Source: Fusobacterium varium
GTDB taxonomy: Bacteria > Fusobacteriota > Fusobacteriia > Fusobacteriales > Fusobacteriaceae
Assembly (NCBI GenBank): GCA_002356455.1
Contig: AP017968.1
Span: 992,001 to 1,056,000, forward strand
Reading direction: 5' to 3'
DNA: 64,000 nucleotides
The notes beneath the pieces were generated by a model that ran no database searches, was not told where the DNA came from, and saw only the letters and a program-made list of their open reading frames with translations. Below, one piece after another: positions 43,849 through 52,970 of the stretch (the stretch's first letter is position 1; the number at the start of each line of letters is the position of its first letter). The translations under genes were made by a program, and so were the position numbers.

Positions 43849-44052
43849 ATGTTAAGTGTAAAAGAGAAAATTGAATTGGAAGAATTAGAATTAATGAATA
43901 GTAAAATTGAAGATGATATAAATAAGGAAATTGAAGAAGAATATGAGTATGATAATAGGTTTGGAGCGACTTTATTGTTGATTTCATATTGTGCTATTGC
44001 TTTATTTATAATTTATAAAGTGGCAGAACTTTTAGTAAAAAGATTTAGTTGA
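43849..44052 (+). CDS. small tail-anchored membrane protein, unknown function
   Basis: 67 residues: an acidic N-terminal helix (about 1-36, rich in Glu and Asp) and a C-terminal transmembrane helix (about 40-62) ending in a basic tail. Shine-Dalgarno GGAGG. It lies between an unknown membrane protein and an L,D-transpeptidase-like gene, 16 nt before the latter. Function unknown; coding status is likely from the clear start site and topology. Confidence 0.6.
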   Translation: MLSVKEKIELEELELMNSKIEDDINKEIEEEYEYDNRFGATLLLISYCAIALFIIYKVAELLVKRFS

Positions 44053-44068
44053 TAAGGAGTAAAAGGGG

Positions 44069-44731
44069 ATGGATTTAGGAAAAAAGCTATCAGTAGTATT
44101 TATAGGATTATTTTTATCAGCCGTAGTTTATGCTAACGGAACTGCTTTTCAAGCAAAAGAGCTGTATAATGAAATGAAATTAAATGGGCTCATTAAATAT
44201 GATGTTTTTGTACAAGGAGTAGAAGGATTTAATAAAATTGATAAGAAAGAAAAAAATATTCTTACAATAGTTGATTTTTCATTACCCTCAACAGAAGAAA
44301 GAATGTATGTTTTAGATTTGGAAAAGAAAGAGCTTCTTTTTAAATCTTATGTATCTCATGGAAAAAACACAGGTGACTTATATGCAGAAAATTTTTCTAA
44401 TGTAGCTGAGTCTAATAAGAGTTCTTTGGGATTTTTTATGACAGAAGCACCATATAAAGGAAGCAATGGATATTCATTGAGGCTTGCTGGGTTGGAAAAA
44501 GGAATAAATGATAATGCTATGAAGAGGAATATAGTAGTACATGGAGCTGACTATGCTAATCCTGAAATGATAAAAACATCTGGAAGATTGGGAAGAAGTT
44601 TTGGATGTTTTGCAGTCCCAGAAGATATCAATCATGAAATAATTGATACCATAAAAGGAAGAAGTATTATATATGTCTATGCGGACAAATTAAAATTAAC
44701 AGAAGAAAGATATGTAAGTTTAAGCCTTTAA
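44069..44731 (+). CDS. YkuD_2-type L,D-transpeptidase-like protein
   Basis: 220 residues with a signal peptide (1-22, ends VVYA). The C-terminal half matches the murein L,D-transpeptidase catalytic family PF13645: DFSLPSTEERMYVLDL, SHGKNTGD, IVVHGADYA and the SxGC motif in GRSFGCFAVP with the catalytic Cys. It would act on peptidoglycan stem peptides in the periplasm, crosslinking or trimming them. Shine-Dalgarno AAGGAG. It is closed by a strong terminator. Confidence 0.85.
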   Translation: MDLGKKLSVVFIGLFLSAVVYANGTAFQAKELYNEMKLNGLIKYDVFVQGVEGFNKIDKKEKNILTIVDFSLPSTEERMYVLDLEKKELLFKSYVSHGKNTGDLYAENFSNVAESNKSSLGFFMTEAPYKGSNGYSLRLAGLEKGINDNAMKRNIVVHGADYANPEMIKTSGRLGRSFGCFAVPEDINHEIIDTIKGRSIIYVYADKLKLTEERYVSLSL

Positions 44732-44736
44732 AAATT

Positions 44737-44774
44737 AACCTCTAGACTGGTAATTCAGTTTAGAGGTTTTTTAT
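44737..44774 (+). terminator. intrinsic terminator after the L,D-transpeptidase-like gene
   Basis: A 13-bp stem (44737-44749 with 44756-44768, one G-U pair) is followed by T residues. Confidence 0.88.
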
Positions 44775-44775
44775 G

Positions 44776-45600
44776 TTATGTAAAAAGATCAGGTTCAGCC
44801 CTTCTCTTAAATTTTTCTTCCAAGTCTTTTTTATGAAAAAGATAATTTTCATCTGTATAATACTTTGCATGAACAGGGCATTTTTTTATACAAGCTCCAC
44901 ATTTTATACAAATCCCTGAAACTATAGATACATCTTCATATTCAATAGATCCCATAGGACAGACAGTTACACAAATTTTACAATCAGTACAGTTTGCAGC
45001 TGTAAGAGGTTTAACTTTTTTCATGTCAATGAGATTGTTATCTTTATTATGAGGCTGATAATATCCTTTGTATGGGTAGGGGTTTCCAGTTACTTTAATA
45101 GGAAATTCAGGGGGAGATATTAAATTTAATAATTTTTCAGAAATTTTTTCACCAAAACTTTCAGCTATAAGTATATCTTTGTCATCAGGTCTATTTTTAG
45201 CCAATATAGATGAAAATGAATGTTCTCCAATAAAAGCTCCAGCACCTATAGTATGAAAATTATTTTTTTCTAATATATCTCTAAGTTCAATCAAAGCATC
45301 ATCATAATTTCTATTGCCAAATAGAACTATTGGAACAGCAAGAGCATCATTGCCTTTTACAGATGTCAGGTATTTTAGAAGAAGATTAGGAATACGTCCA
45401 GCATATACAGGCATCCCAAAGATTATACAATCACTTTTTTCAAAAACAGGAATATCATTTCTAATATTTGGGAGAGTAAAATCAAAAAATTTAAATTCAA
45501 TATTCATTTTATCTGCTATTCTAGCTGCTATTTTTGTAGCTATTTTTTCTGTAGTTCCAGTTGCACTGAAATATACTGCCCATATTCTTTTTATATTCAT
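44776..45600 (-). CDS. EFR1-type flavodoxin-ferredoxin fusion protein
   Basis: 274 residues. The N-terminal flavodoxin domain (about 5-165) has the FMN loop YFSATGTTEK and GMPVYAGRIP. The C-terminal portion carries two 4Fe-4S ferredoxin motifs, CTDCKICVTVCP and CIKCGACIKKCP. The fusion passes electrons between flavin and Fe-S clusters in the cytoplasm of anaerobes; the partner is unknown. Shine-Dalgarno AGGAGG lies upstream. Confidence 0.92.
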   Translation of the reverse strand: MNIKRIWAVYFSATGTTEKIATKIAARIADKMNIEFKFFDFTLPNIRNDIPVFEKSDCIIFGMPVYAGRIPNLLLKYLTSVKGNDALAVPIVLFGNRNYDDALIELRDILEKNNFHTIGAGAFIGEHSFSSILAKNRPDDKDILIAESFGEKISEKLLNLISPPEFPIKVTGNPYPYKGYYQPHNKDNNLIDMKKVKPLTAANCTDCKICVTVCPMGSIEYEDVSIVSGICIKCGACIKKCPVHAKYYTDENYLFHKKDLEEKFKRRAEPDLFT

Positions 45601-45636
45601 GATATCCTCCTTTATGTAAATAAGTGATATGTTAAA

Positions 45637-45671
45637 AGTACCTCATATATCTTAAAAGATATAGAGGTACT
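45637..45671 (-). terminator. terminator-like hairpin downstream of galE operon
   Basis: A roughly 15-bp stem (45637-45652 with 45657-45671, one unpaired base). On the minus strand it is followed by TTTT and lies just after the 108-residue ORF. Confidence 0.65.
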
Positions 45672-45676
45672 GCTAT

Positions 45677-46003
45677 TTAATCTTCTAAATTTTCAACTGT
45701 GGTTTCTTTTAAAAAATTAAAAAGTTTTACAAAATTTTCTTTATTAAATATAATGAATTCTCCAAGAGATTTTTTCACTGGAAATATACTAAGAACTTTA
45801 TTTGTAATAAAAAAAGAAATGTATCTGATATTTTCATCTTCAGGATCTATATATATATTTATAAAAAAATTACTTTTATTTTTTTCTTCCACAGATAAGA
45901 GATATTTTAGAGCATCATATTTTCCATTGAGTATTTCACTTTTTAACCATGGGATATTTCCAACATATTGATAATAAAGTTTTGTAGTCAATTTTGGTTT
46001 CAT
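45677..46003 (-). CDS. conserved-looking small protein downstream of galE, unknown function
   Basis: 108 residues from the ATG at 46003, preferred over an upstream in-frame ATG because AGGTGA lies about nine bases before it. No signal peptide or membrane helix. It mixes beta-rich segments (NFFINIYID, ENIRYISFFITN) with a charged helical C-terminus. The start lies two bases after the galE stop, so it is cotranscribed. No family recognised. Confidence 0.65.
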   Translation of the reverse strand: MKPKLTTKLYYQYVGNIPWLKSEILNGKYDALKYLLSVEEKNKSNFFINIYIDPEDENIRYISFFITNKVLSIFPVKKSLGEFIIFNKENFVKLFNFLKETTVENLED

Positions 46004-46005
46004 AA

Positions 46006-46983
46006 TTATTTCACCTTTAAATTCCATTCCCATGCAGTTCTTATTATATCTTTTACATTAGTATAATAGGGTTTCCATCCAAGCTCAGACATGGCTTTTT
46101 TACTTGAAGCTATGACACAAGGCGGATCACCAGGTCTTCTTGATGTAATTTCTGCTGGAATATCTATTTTAGTTACTTCTTTAGCAGCATTAAGCATTTC
46201 AAGAACTGTGAAACCACTTCCATTTCCAAGATTATATATACCACTTATATTTTTTTCTAATGTTTTAAGGGAAAGGATATGTGCTTTGACTAAATCCACA
46301 ACATGAATATAATCTCTTACTCCTGTTCCATCTTTGGTATCAAAATCATTACCATAAATAGAAAGTTTTGGAATGGTTCCTTTTGCAGCTTTCAGTATGA
46401 GAGGAATAAGTGCAGTAATACCTTCACCCATTTGACCAATATTATGTTTTTCATGAGCTCCACCTACATTAAAATATCTGAATATAGAATAATTAAATCC
46501 ATAAGCTGCTGCACAATCTATGATAATTCTTTCTGATATAAGTTTGCTCATTCCATAAGGATTTATAGGATCTTTTGAGTGATTTTCATCCACTGGTTCA
46601 GGCTCTTTTACATCTCCATAAACAGCAGCAGTAGAAGAAAAGACTATATTTTTAATGTTATTTTTTTTCATTGATTCTAATAGACACATGACAGTATAAG
46701 TATTATTCATATAATATTTATTGGGCTCTACAACACTTTCAGGAACTCTTATATACCCAGCAAAGTGCATTACAGCGTCTATTTTATTTTCATTAAATAT
46801 TTTATCCATCATATTATTGTCTTGAACATTTCCATGATAGAATTTTGCTCTTTTATCTACAAGCTGCATAAAACCATTTTCTAAACTATCTATAACAACT
46901 ACAGAATAACCAGAATCAAGAAGTTCAGCCACAGCATGACTTCCAATATATCCAGCTCCCCCTGTAACTAAAATATTTTTCAT
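46006..46983 (-). CDS. galE: UDP-glucose 4-epimerase
   Basis: 325 residues, short-chain dehydrogenase fold. The NAD site is VTGGAGYIGSH at the N-terminus. The catalytic triad is in FSSTAAVYG (Ser) and NPYGMSK (Tyr-x-x-x-Lys). FNVGGAH and the C-terminal SRRPGDPP motif are specific for GalE. It interconverts UDP-glucose and UDP-galactose for surface polysaccharide or galactose use. Shine-Dalgarno AGGAGGT. Other Leloir genes are not in the window. Confidence 0.95.
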   Translation of the reverse strand: MKNILVTGGAGYIGSHAVAELLDSGYSVVVIDSLENGFMQLVDKRAKFYHGNVQDNNMMDKIFNENKIDAVMHFAGYIRVPESVVEPNKYYMNNTYTVMCLLESMKKNNIKNIVFSSTAAVYGDVKEPEPVDENHSKDPINPYGMSKLISERIIIDCAAAYGFNYSIFRYFNVGGAHEKHNIGQMGEGITALIPLILKAAKGTIPKLSIYGNDFDTKDGTGVRDYIHVVDLVKAHILSLKTLEKNISGIYNLGNGSGFTVLEMLNAAKEVTKIDIPAEITSRRPGDPPCVIASSKKAMSELGWKPYYTNVKDIIRTAWEWNLKVK

Positions 46984-47049
46984 AAAGACCTCCTAAAAAG
47001 TAGTATCAATATATTATAACATTAAAAAAAGCAAGTTTGAATGGTAAAT

Positions 47050-47700
47050 TTAGATATATTTTCTTGGAGTTAAAATATTATCAGGTATAGATACTTTTTT
47101 ATTGAATAATTTTATAAAACTTCCATTAAAAAGAAGCATAATTAGTGTACCTATTCCAATACCTTGGAGGGATTTATTATATATTCCAAAAAGAAGAGCT
47201 ATAACAAAAGGAACACCAAGATATACATAATTTGCTTTTTTCATATCCGGAACCAAATAATCGTTAACAGTTTTTAAAAATTGATCAAAAGGGTTCATAG
47301 CTATATTTAATCTAAGGTAAACAGAGATTCCACAGCTGAGTATAAGATTTCCAATTATAAAGAAGAGTATCTTGGAAATAATATGTTCAGGATGTACCCA
47401 TGAAAATATATTTAAAAAGAAATCAAGAAACTTTCCAAAGATGTAGGCTACAAAAAATGAACCAGCAAGTTTAAAAATCTCAAATTTTTTACTGATGAAA
47501 ATAATTGGTATAAAAACTAAAAAATTGAGAATGATAGTACATATACCTATTTGGAGGAGAAAGACCTTTGACATTCCTATGCTTGCAGCAACCCAGGGGC
47601 CGCTTCCAATATCTCCTTTAATTAACAAAAAATTTCCAAAAGCATTTACTAAAATTGAAAAAATCCAAAGAGCATACTTTTTGACCATATTCAAATTCAT
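47050..47700 (-). CDS. YczE/YyaS-like integral membrane protein
   Basis: 216 residues from the ATG at 47700, which has GAGGGA five bases upstream. About five transmembrane helices. The N-terminal signature LVNAFGNFLLIKGDIGSGPW matches the YczE/YitT-like family (small-molecule or regulatory membrane proteins). The role in this organism is unknown. It is separated from galE by about 66 nt and may be cotranscribed with it. Confidence 0.75.
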   Translation of the reverse strand: MNLNMVKKYALWIFSILVNAFGNFLLIKGDIGSGPWVAASIGMSKVFLLQIGICTIILNFLVFIPIIFISKKFEIFKLAGSFFVAYIFGKFLDFFLNIFSWVHPEHIISKILFFIIGNLILSCGISVYLRLNIAMNPFDQFLKTVNDYLVPDMKKANYVYLGVPFVIALLFGIYNKSLQGIGIGTLIMLLFNGSFIKLFNKKVSIPDNILTPRKYI

Positions 47701-47712
47701 TTTTTCCCTCAC

Positions 47713-48122
47713 TTATAAAAATAAACTATATTCCATAATTTTTGATTATACCATGGTTCTTTTAAAATTTAAATAGAAATTAGAAAATTTAGTGTTTTTC
47801 AAGGTTAATGATTTATATAAGGATAAAATCTTGCAGAATCACAAGAAATTTAGTAGCTAGTACACAAATAGTTCGTAATATTATATTGAACTTATTGCTT
47901 TTTTTAGCTCATTGAGTATAAATATTTTTTATTTTCCAGTTTTCAATCATATCTTATTGTAATAACTGTTCTCCACGATTTATACCACTTACCAGTTTTA
48001 CCTGTACTTTCAAATCCATTAAGATTACACATAAAAAATCACTCCTTATTATTAGTTTTAGATAATAAAAAAATAACCAAAGGTATGATATAAATGGAAC
48101 AGAACTCTTTATACAAGAAAAA
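47713..48122. other. AT-rich intergenic region with one small ORF
   Basis: No gene longer than 30 codons is credible on either strand. It contains the 29-codon minus-strand frame listed separately and ends at the terminator of the next minus-strand gene. Confidence 0.5.
47943..48032 (-). CDS. possible 29-residue small protein
   Basis: ATG at 48032 with AAGGAGT eight bases upstream starts MCNLNGFESTGKTGKWYKSW and ends at TGA (47943-47945). Composition looks protein-like (Trp and Gly rich), but no homologue is known and the frame is short. Confidence 0.35.
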   Translation of the reverse strand: MCNLNGFESTGKTGKWYKSWRTVITIRYD

Positions 48123-48153
48123 GAACATATCAAAATTTATTTTTGATATGTTC
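48123..48153 (-). terminator. terminator of the 124-residue secreted-protein gene
   Basis: GAACATATCAAAA (48123-48135) pairs with its complement (48142-48153). On the minus strand it is followed by five T residues. Confidence 0.85.
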
Positions 48154-48181
48154 TCATAAAGGAATGTATATTTAGTATATT

Positions 48182-48556
48182 CTAATATTGAGCTTCTGAA
48201 AGAACCATGTCTTTTCCAAATTCTCTATCCAAAATTAGAGAAATATTAACTTCAGATTTTGTATCTAAAGCAGCTCTTATTTCATCAGCTATATCCTTAG
48301 CAACATCATTATAAGCTTTTTTATCAAAATCCTTCCATACTCTATCGGTGAAAAGACTATCTGTTTCTATAACGACAAAAGGTATTCCATTAACTACCCC
48401 TATATCAATATCTTCAATTTTTAATTTATGTGTACCATCAGTGATAAAAGAATGTTTTAATTCAATTTTTTCTTCTAATAAATCTAATGTTTTATCTCCT
48501 CCAGCAAAAGCAAAAGAAGACATAATCAGCATTAATCCTATAAGCTGCCTTTTCAT
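48182..48556 (-). CDS. small secreted protein, unknown function
   Basis: 124 residues. The N-terminus MKRQLIGLMLIMSSFAFA is a signal peptide with cleavage after AFA. The mature part is a compact alpha/beta sequence with many Asp and Glu residues, such as KIEDIDIGVVNGIPFVVIET. No cysteines, so no lipidation. It follows the BglG-type regulator by 18 nt in the same direction and could be cotranscribed with it. Not recognised. Confidence 0.65.
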   Translation of the reverse strand: MKRQLIGLMLIMSSFAFAGGDKTLDLLEEKIELKHSFITDGTHKLKIEDIDIGVVNGIPFVVIETDSLFTDRVWKDFDKKAYNDVAKDIADEIRAALDTKSEVNISLILDREFGKDMVLSEAQY

Positions 48557-48574
48557 AAATGTACCTCCAAAGAA

Positions 48575-49984
48575 TTAAAAGTAATATTCTAAAAAATTTA
48601 AATTAGGCCATAATTCTGCAAAATCAAGTTTAATTATAGGGATATTTGTATTTATTTTACTATTATCAAGAGTTAAAATTAAATCAGGTTTAGCATTTGA
48701 TGAAAAAAAGCAATCCAGTTCATAACTTGAAATTATAGTTATATTATTTATTTTATAAAAATTTTGAAGATATTTTGAAACAAGCTTTCCTAGAAAATGC
48801 TTGATAGAATTATCTATTATTAGAATATTCTTTCTGCTTGTTTTTAAACCATTAGATTTCAAGATATGATTTTTTAATAATAAAGTTATGAAAAGGAGAT
48901 CATCAGTATGAAACTGTCTAAATACTTTTTTAGTAAACTCATCTACAATTTCAAAAATATCTTCACATGACTCAGGAATATGAGAGATTTTTTTCTGGTG
49001 CTGACTTATATTAAATTCAGCTTTATAATTAGAAAGTTTAAATGAATATGAAAGTATCATTAAAAAATTCTCATCAATAGTAAAATTGATATTTAATTTT
49101 TCTTTTAAAATAGAAAGAAATTTTTCAATTTTTGGTTTTAACTTATACTCTCCTTTATAAGTTTCAATATCAGAATCAAGAAAAACTGTTATGATTTGAT
49201 TGATTTCATAATCTTCAATAGGTATATGGATATTGTATAATAGTTTTTCTTTAAAAGTTTGATATTTTTGAGAATGAGAATTGCCTTCTATTGTTAAAGA
49301 ATCATCCTTAAAACTTTTTCTTAATTTTCCAGATAATATAATGCCTATAACATAATAGAAACTTTCTGGAGGAAGAGCAATATTTATATCTCTTGTAATC
49401 TCCATGAGCATTCTATCTATTAAGGATATACTGCAATTTTCATTAAACACCTTTAAGAATTTTTGAAATATTTTATTTATATTACCTTTTTTTATTAGTA
49501 ATTTTTCTATAAATAGACTGAGAAGCTGTCTCATATCAGCTTCTTTTCCAACTAGAGTAACTCCTTTTCCAGCAACAGGAACAAGTTCGATATTTTTTTT
49601 AGAAAAAAATTCTTTTATGTCTATCATATCGTAGTTGAGAGCTCTTCTTGTAATTCCCAGTTCTTCAGCTATGGGATTTAATGTTATAAGATTATCTGTA
49701 AGTAGTTTTAATATAATATATTCTTTTCTTTCTTCTACAGTTATGACTTCTTTGGAAATAAGATGAGAAATTAATCTAGAATCTTTATTTTTAATATAGT
49801 AAATACCGTTATTTTCTACTAAAGAATTTAGGTTATTGCTTTTTAAAAAAGTTTTAATTGTTTTTATATTATTTGCTACAGTTCTGTTAGTTATAGAAAA
49901 AAAATCTGCAAGTTCATCAATTGTAAACTTATTTCCAGTGAGGAATAAGTTAATAATTTTAAGAGAACGCTTTGTTAAAATCAT
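48575..49984 (-). CDS. BglG/Mga-type transcriptional regulator
   Basis: 469 residues. Two N-terminal helix-turn-helix domains (about 5-60: FTIDELADFFSITNRTVANN; about 85-140: NPIAEELGITRRALNYDMID), a GKGVTLVGKEADMRQLL segment typical of PRD regulators, and PRD-like helical domains to about 350. The C-terminal 110 residues resemble an EIIB-like domain. It is a paralogue in architecture of the partial regulator at 1-1153. The controlled genes are unknown; the 124-residue secreted protein gene follows closely. Confidence 0.8.
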   Translation of the reverse strand: MILTKRSLKIINLFLTGNKFTIDELADFFSITNRTVANNIKTIKTFLKSNNLNSLVENNGIYYIKNKDSRLISHLISKEVITVEERKEYIILKLLTDNLITLNPIAEELGITRRALNYDMIDIKEFFSKKNIELVPVAGKGVTLVGKEADMRQLLSLFIEKLLIKKGNINKIFQKFLKVFNENCSISLIDRMLMEITRDINIALPPESFYYVIGIILSGKLRKSFKDDSLTIEGNSHSQKYQTFKEKLLYNIHIPIEDYEINQIITVFLDSDIETYKGEYKLKPKIEKFLSILKEKLNINFTIDENFLMILSYSFKLSNYKAEFNISQHQKKISHIPESCEDIFEIVDEFTKKVFRQFHTDDLLFITLLLKNHILKSNGLKTSRKNILIIDNSIKHFLGKLVSKYLQNFYKINNITIISSYELDCFFSSNAKPDLILTLDNSKINTNIPIIKLDFAELWPNLNFLEYYF

Positions 49985-50045
49985 TAGAACACTCCTCTAG
50001 TTTTTTATATTATATATCATTATAGAAAGAAATTATGAAAATTGA

Positions 50046-50074
50046 GTGACAAAAGAAAAAAAATATGGTAGTAT
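50046..50074 (+). promoter_or_regulatory. recA promoter
   Basis: GTGACA (50046-50051), a 17-nt spacer and TAGTAT (50069-50074) with an extended TG, about 40 nt upstream of recA. No SOS box (LexA palindrome) was noticed. Confidence 0.65.
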
Positions 50075-50116
50075 CTATATATAAATATATATAGAATGAA
50101 AAAAGAGGTGGTTTAA

Positions 50117-51238
50117 GTGGCAGCTAAAAAAAATGAAGAAATGAGTAAGGAAAAAGCATTAGATCTAGCTATAAAACAAATATCTAAAGAATTTGGAGAA
50201 GGATCTATAATGAAACTTGGGAATAACCTAAGTATGAATGTGGAAGTTATTTCAACAGGAAGCTTAAATCTTAATATAGCATTAGGAGTAGGAGGAGTAC
50301 CAAGAGGAAGAATAATAGAAGTATATGGAGCAGAAAGTTCAGGGAAAACAACAATAGCTCTCCATATTGTAGCAGAAGCACAAAAAGCTGGAGGAATAGC
50401 AGCATTTATAGATGCAGAACATGCTTTAGATCCAGTATATGCAAGAGCTTTAGGAGTAGATGTAGATGAACTGCTGATATCTCAGCCAGATTATGGAGAA
50501 CAAGCTCTTGAAATAGCAGATATGCTTGTGAGATCAAATGCTGTAGATATCATCGTAGTTGACTCAGTAGCAGCTCTTGTACCAAAAGTAGAAATTGATG
50601 GAGAAATGGGAGATCAGCAGATGGGACTTCAAGCAAGACTTATGTCAAAAGCTTTGAGAAAACTTACTGCGACGTTAAATAAGTCAAAGACTACAATGGT
50701 ATTTATTAATCAGATTAGAGATAAAATTGGTGGATTTGGCTTTGGACCTCAAACTACAACTACTGGAGGAAAAGCTTTAAAATTTTATTCTTCAGTAAGA
50801 TTGGAAGTAAAGAGAATAGGATCAGTAAAACAAGGTGATGAGGTAATAGGAAATGAAACAGTAGTAAAAGTTACAAAAAATAAAGTAGCCCCTCCGTTTA
50901 AAGAAGCAGCTTTCCAAATAATGTATGGAAAAGGAATAACAAGAGTAGGGGAAATAATGGAAATAGCTTTGAATAATGATATAGTAGCAAAATCAGGAGC
51001 TTGGTTCAGTTTTGGAGATATTAGATTGGGACAAGGAAAAGAAAATGTAAAAGCAAGACTTGAAACAGAACCAGAACTATTTGGGCAGATAGAAAAAAAA
51101 GTGTTGGAAATAATAGAAAAAGGTGGACTTGATACTAAACCTTCTAAAAAGAAAGCTACAGAAAGTACTGAATCTGATGAAAGTGACACATTAGATTTTG
51201 ATGGTGATAATGAAGAAACTATTGAAGAAGAAATATAA
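50117..51238 (+). CDS. recA: recombinase RecA
   Basis: 373 residues. ATPase that forms the strand-exchange filament on single-stranded DNA. Walker [10 protein letters not shown] lies at 71-79, Walker B is in [10 protein letters not shown], and loop L1/L2 segments are [16 protein letters not shown] and [20 protein letters not shown]. The C-terminus is a variable acidic tail ([20 protein letters not shown]). The start is GTG, preceded by GAGGTGG. recX is not adjacent; a 37-residue basic ORF follows instead. Confidence 0.97.
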   Translation: MAAKKNEEMSKEKALDLAIKQISKEFGEGSIMKLGNNLSMNVEVISTGSLNLNIALGVGGVPRGRIIEVYGAESSGKTTIALHIVAEAQKAGGIAAFIDAEHALDPVYARALGVDVDELLISQPDYGEQALEIADMLVRSNAVDIIVVDSVAALVPKVEIDGEMGDQQMGLQARLMSKALRKLTATLNKSKTTMVFINQIRDKIGGFGFGPQTTTTGGKALKFYSSVRLEVKRIGSVKQGDEVIGNETVVKVTKNKVAPPFKEAAFQIMYGKGITRVGEIMEIALNNDIVAKSGAWFSFGDIRLGQGKENVKARLETEPELFGQIEKKVLEIIEKGGLDTKPSKKKATESTESDESDTLDFDGDNEETIEEEI

Positions 51239-51267
51239 TTTTAGTAATTAGAGATAGGAGCTGATTT

Positions 51268-51381
51268 ATGAAGATATTTAAATCTGGCAGAGGAAATTAT
51301 TTATATGCTGAAGTTTCTCTTTGGGCAAGAATAAAAAAATGGTTGAGAAAAAATAGAAAATGTAATAAAATATTATTATAA
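51268..51381 (+). CDS. 37-residue basic small protein downstream of recA
   Basis: ATG at 51268 has AGGAG upstream and follows the recA stop by 29 nt. The frame starts MKIFKSGRGNYLYAEVSLW and its second half is rich in Lys and Arg (ARIKKWLRKNRKC). It is too short for standard gene finders. It could be a small DNA- or membrane-associated protein. There is no functional evidence. Confidence 0.5.
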   Translation: MKIFKSGRGNYLYAEVSLWARIKKWLRKNRKCNKILL

Positions 51382-51431
51382 AATAAAAATTATGTTTTTA
51401 AAATTCAAAACCCCAAAAGGAGATGAGGTAT

Positions 51432-52577
51432 ATGGAAAAAATACTTTTAAAAAATGGGAAATTTGTTTTAGGAAATAGAATTGTTTCAGGGGATTTATTA
51501 GTAATAGATGGCAAAATAAAAAAAATAACAGAAAACGAAAATCCTTTATATGAAAATGGAATAGATTTAAAAGGGAAATATGTAGTACCTGGATTTATTG
51601 ATGCTCATATTCATGGGGCATATGGTGCAGATGCTATGGATGGAACTGTGGAGGCATTAAAAACTATTTCATCATTTGTAGTAAAACATGGAACAACTAA
51701 CTTTCTTGCTACAACTCTTACAAGTACAAAAGAAATTTTAAAAAATGTTTTAGAAAAAATAGCAGAAGTACAGAATAAAGAATTAGAAGGAGCAAACATA
51801 TTTGGAGCTCATATGGAAGGACCATATTTTGATATACAATATAAGGGTGCTCAAAATGAAAAATATATGAAACCAGCTGGTATAGAAGAAATAAAAGAAT
51901 ATTTAAATATTAAACCAGGACTTGTAAAATTATTTTCTTTATCACCTAAAGATGATGCCGCTCTAGAAGCAATCAAATTCTTAAAGGAAAATGGAGTAAT
52001 AGTTTCTGTAGGACACTCAGCAGTTTATTTTGATGATGTGCAAAAAGCTATAAAAGCTGGATTGAGTCATTCAACACATACATATAATGGTATGAGAGGA
52101 TTTACTCATAGAGAACCAGGAGTAGTAGGAGCAGTATTAAGCAGTGATGCTGTAATGGCAGAAGTTATATTTGATAAAATACATGTGCATCCAGAAGCTG
52201 TAAGACTTATGTTGAAAGCAAAAGGTGTAGATAAAGTAGAATGTATTACTGATGCTATGAGTGCTACTGGACTTCCAGATGGAAATTATAAACTTGGTGA
52301 ACTTGATGTTTATGTAAAAGATAATCAGGCAAGACTTGTAAGTAATGATGCACTTGCAGGAAGTGTTCTCACTTTAGATAAAGCATTTAAAAATGTTATT
52401 GAATTAGGATATAGTATTTTTGATGCAGTTAAAATGACAAGTACAAATGCAGCTAAAGAATTTGGACTTAACACTGGAGAAATAGCTGAAGGAAAAGATG
52501 CAGATCTTGTTGTATTAAATAATGACTATTCTGTTGATATGACCTTTGTAAGAGGAAAATTAAAATACCAAGCTTAA
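51432..52577 (+). CDS. nagA: N-acetylglucosamine-6-phosphate deacetylase
   Basis: About 381 residues from the ATG at 51432, preferred because the upstream ATG at 51423 abuts its own ribosome site. Amidohydrolase fold: PGFIDAHIHGAYGAD (metal-binding His-x-His), then GAHMEGPYF, VSVGHSAVYFDD, STHTYNGMRGFTHREPG and the catalytic Asp in CITDAMSATGLPDG. It deacetylates GlcNAc-6-P to glucosamine-6-P for catabolism or wall recycling. nagB is not nearby. Confidence 0.95.
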   Translation: MEKILLKNGKFVLGNRIVSGDLLVIDGKIKKITENENPLYENGIDLKGKYVVPGFIDAHIHGAYGADAMDGTVEALKTISSFVVKHGTTNFLATTLTSTKEILKNVLEKIAEVQNKELEGANIFGAHMEGPYFDIQYKGAQNEKYMKPAGIEEIKEYLNIKPGLVKLFSLSPKDDAALEAIKFLKENGVIVSVGHSAVYFDDVQKAIKAGLSHSTHTYNGMRGFTHREPGVVGAVLSSDAVMAEVIFDKIHVHPEAVRLMLKAKGVDKVECITDAMSATGLPDGNYKLGELDVYVKDNQARLVSNDALAGSVLTLDKAFKNVIELGYSIFDAVKMTSTNAAKEFGLNTGEIAEGKDADLVVLNNDYSVDMTFVRGKLKYQA

Positions 52578-52664
52578 AAAATAAAAGTTAACATAAAATT
52601 AGAATTTTTTTGATGAGTATTAGGTGTAAGAAAGAGTATTTTGATTTTGTAAGAAAAATATATC

Positions 52665-52693
52665 TTGACAAAAATAAAAATAACATCTACAAT
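52665..52693 (+). promoter_or_regulatory. promoter of the M-box leader
   Basis: TTGACA (52665-52670), a 17-nt spacer and TACAAT (52688-52693). Transcription would begin near 52700, just before the riboswitch. Confidence 0.85.
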
Positions 52694-52710
52694 AAACAAG
52701 AATAAAATAG

Positions 52711-52880
52711 ATCCGGTAGGTAAGGCTACTACAGGGATATGGATTGCTGCCGCAAAATAGTGGAGACACTATGCGTTGGTCTGAACAGGCGATATCGAAA
52801 CCAAGGTATCATCTAATGCAATTTCACCGCCCTGCAGAGTTAAAGCTCAAACGGTGGCATAAATCATGTAGTGGTGATTT
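52711..52880 (+). ncRNA. M-box (ykoK) Mg2+ riboswitch
   Basis: The conserved blocks occur in order: GGTAGGTAAGGCT (52715-52727), GGGATATGGAT, GCTGCCGCAAAA, a GTGGAGACACTA hairpin loop, GCGTTGGTC, GAACAGG, and near the 3' end TAAAGCTCAAACGG. These match the M-box consensus, which folds compactly on binding Mg2+. It is followed by an intrinsic terminator and then mgtA, the expected target. High Mg2+ should favour termination. A 69-codon frame in this region is not a gene. Confidence 0.93.
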
Positions 52881-52895
52881 TATATTTGGGATATT

Positions 52896-52935
52896 TCCCA
52901 TACCATTGTTTTTGCTTTGGTATGGGATTTTTTTA
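52896..52935 (+). terminator. riboswitch-controlled terminator before mgtA
   Basis: TCCCATACCA (52896-52905) pairs with TGGTATGGGA (52918-52927), followed by seven T residues. Confidence 0.92.
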
Positions 52936-52970
52936 TTAAAAATAATTTAGAAATTAGTGAGGTGAGAAGG

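Noticed and set aside
50046-50116. LexA/SOS box in the recA promoter
   Set aside because: No two-fold symmetric element resembling a known LexA site was visible; only the sigma70-like promoter is supported.
52744-52950. 68-codon plus-strand ORF upstream of mgtA
   Set aside because: It lies inside the M-box riboswitch and its terminator, has no ribosome-binding site, and its translation runs through the terminator stem.
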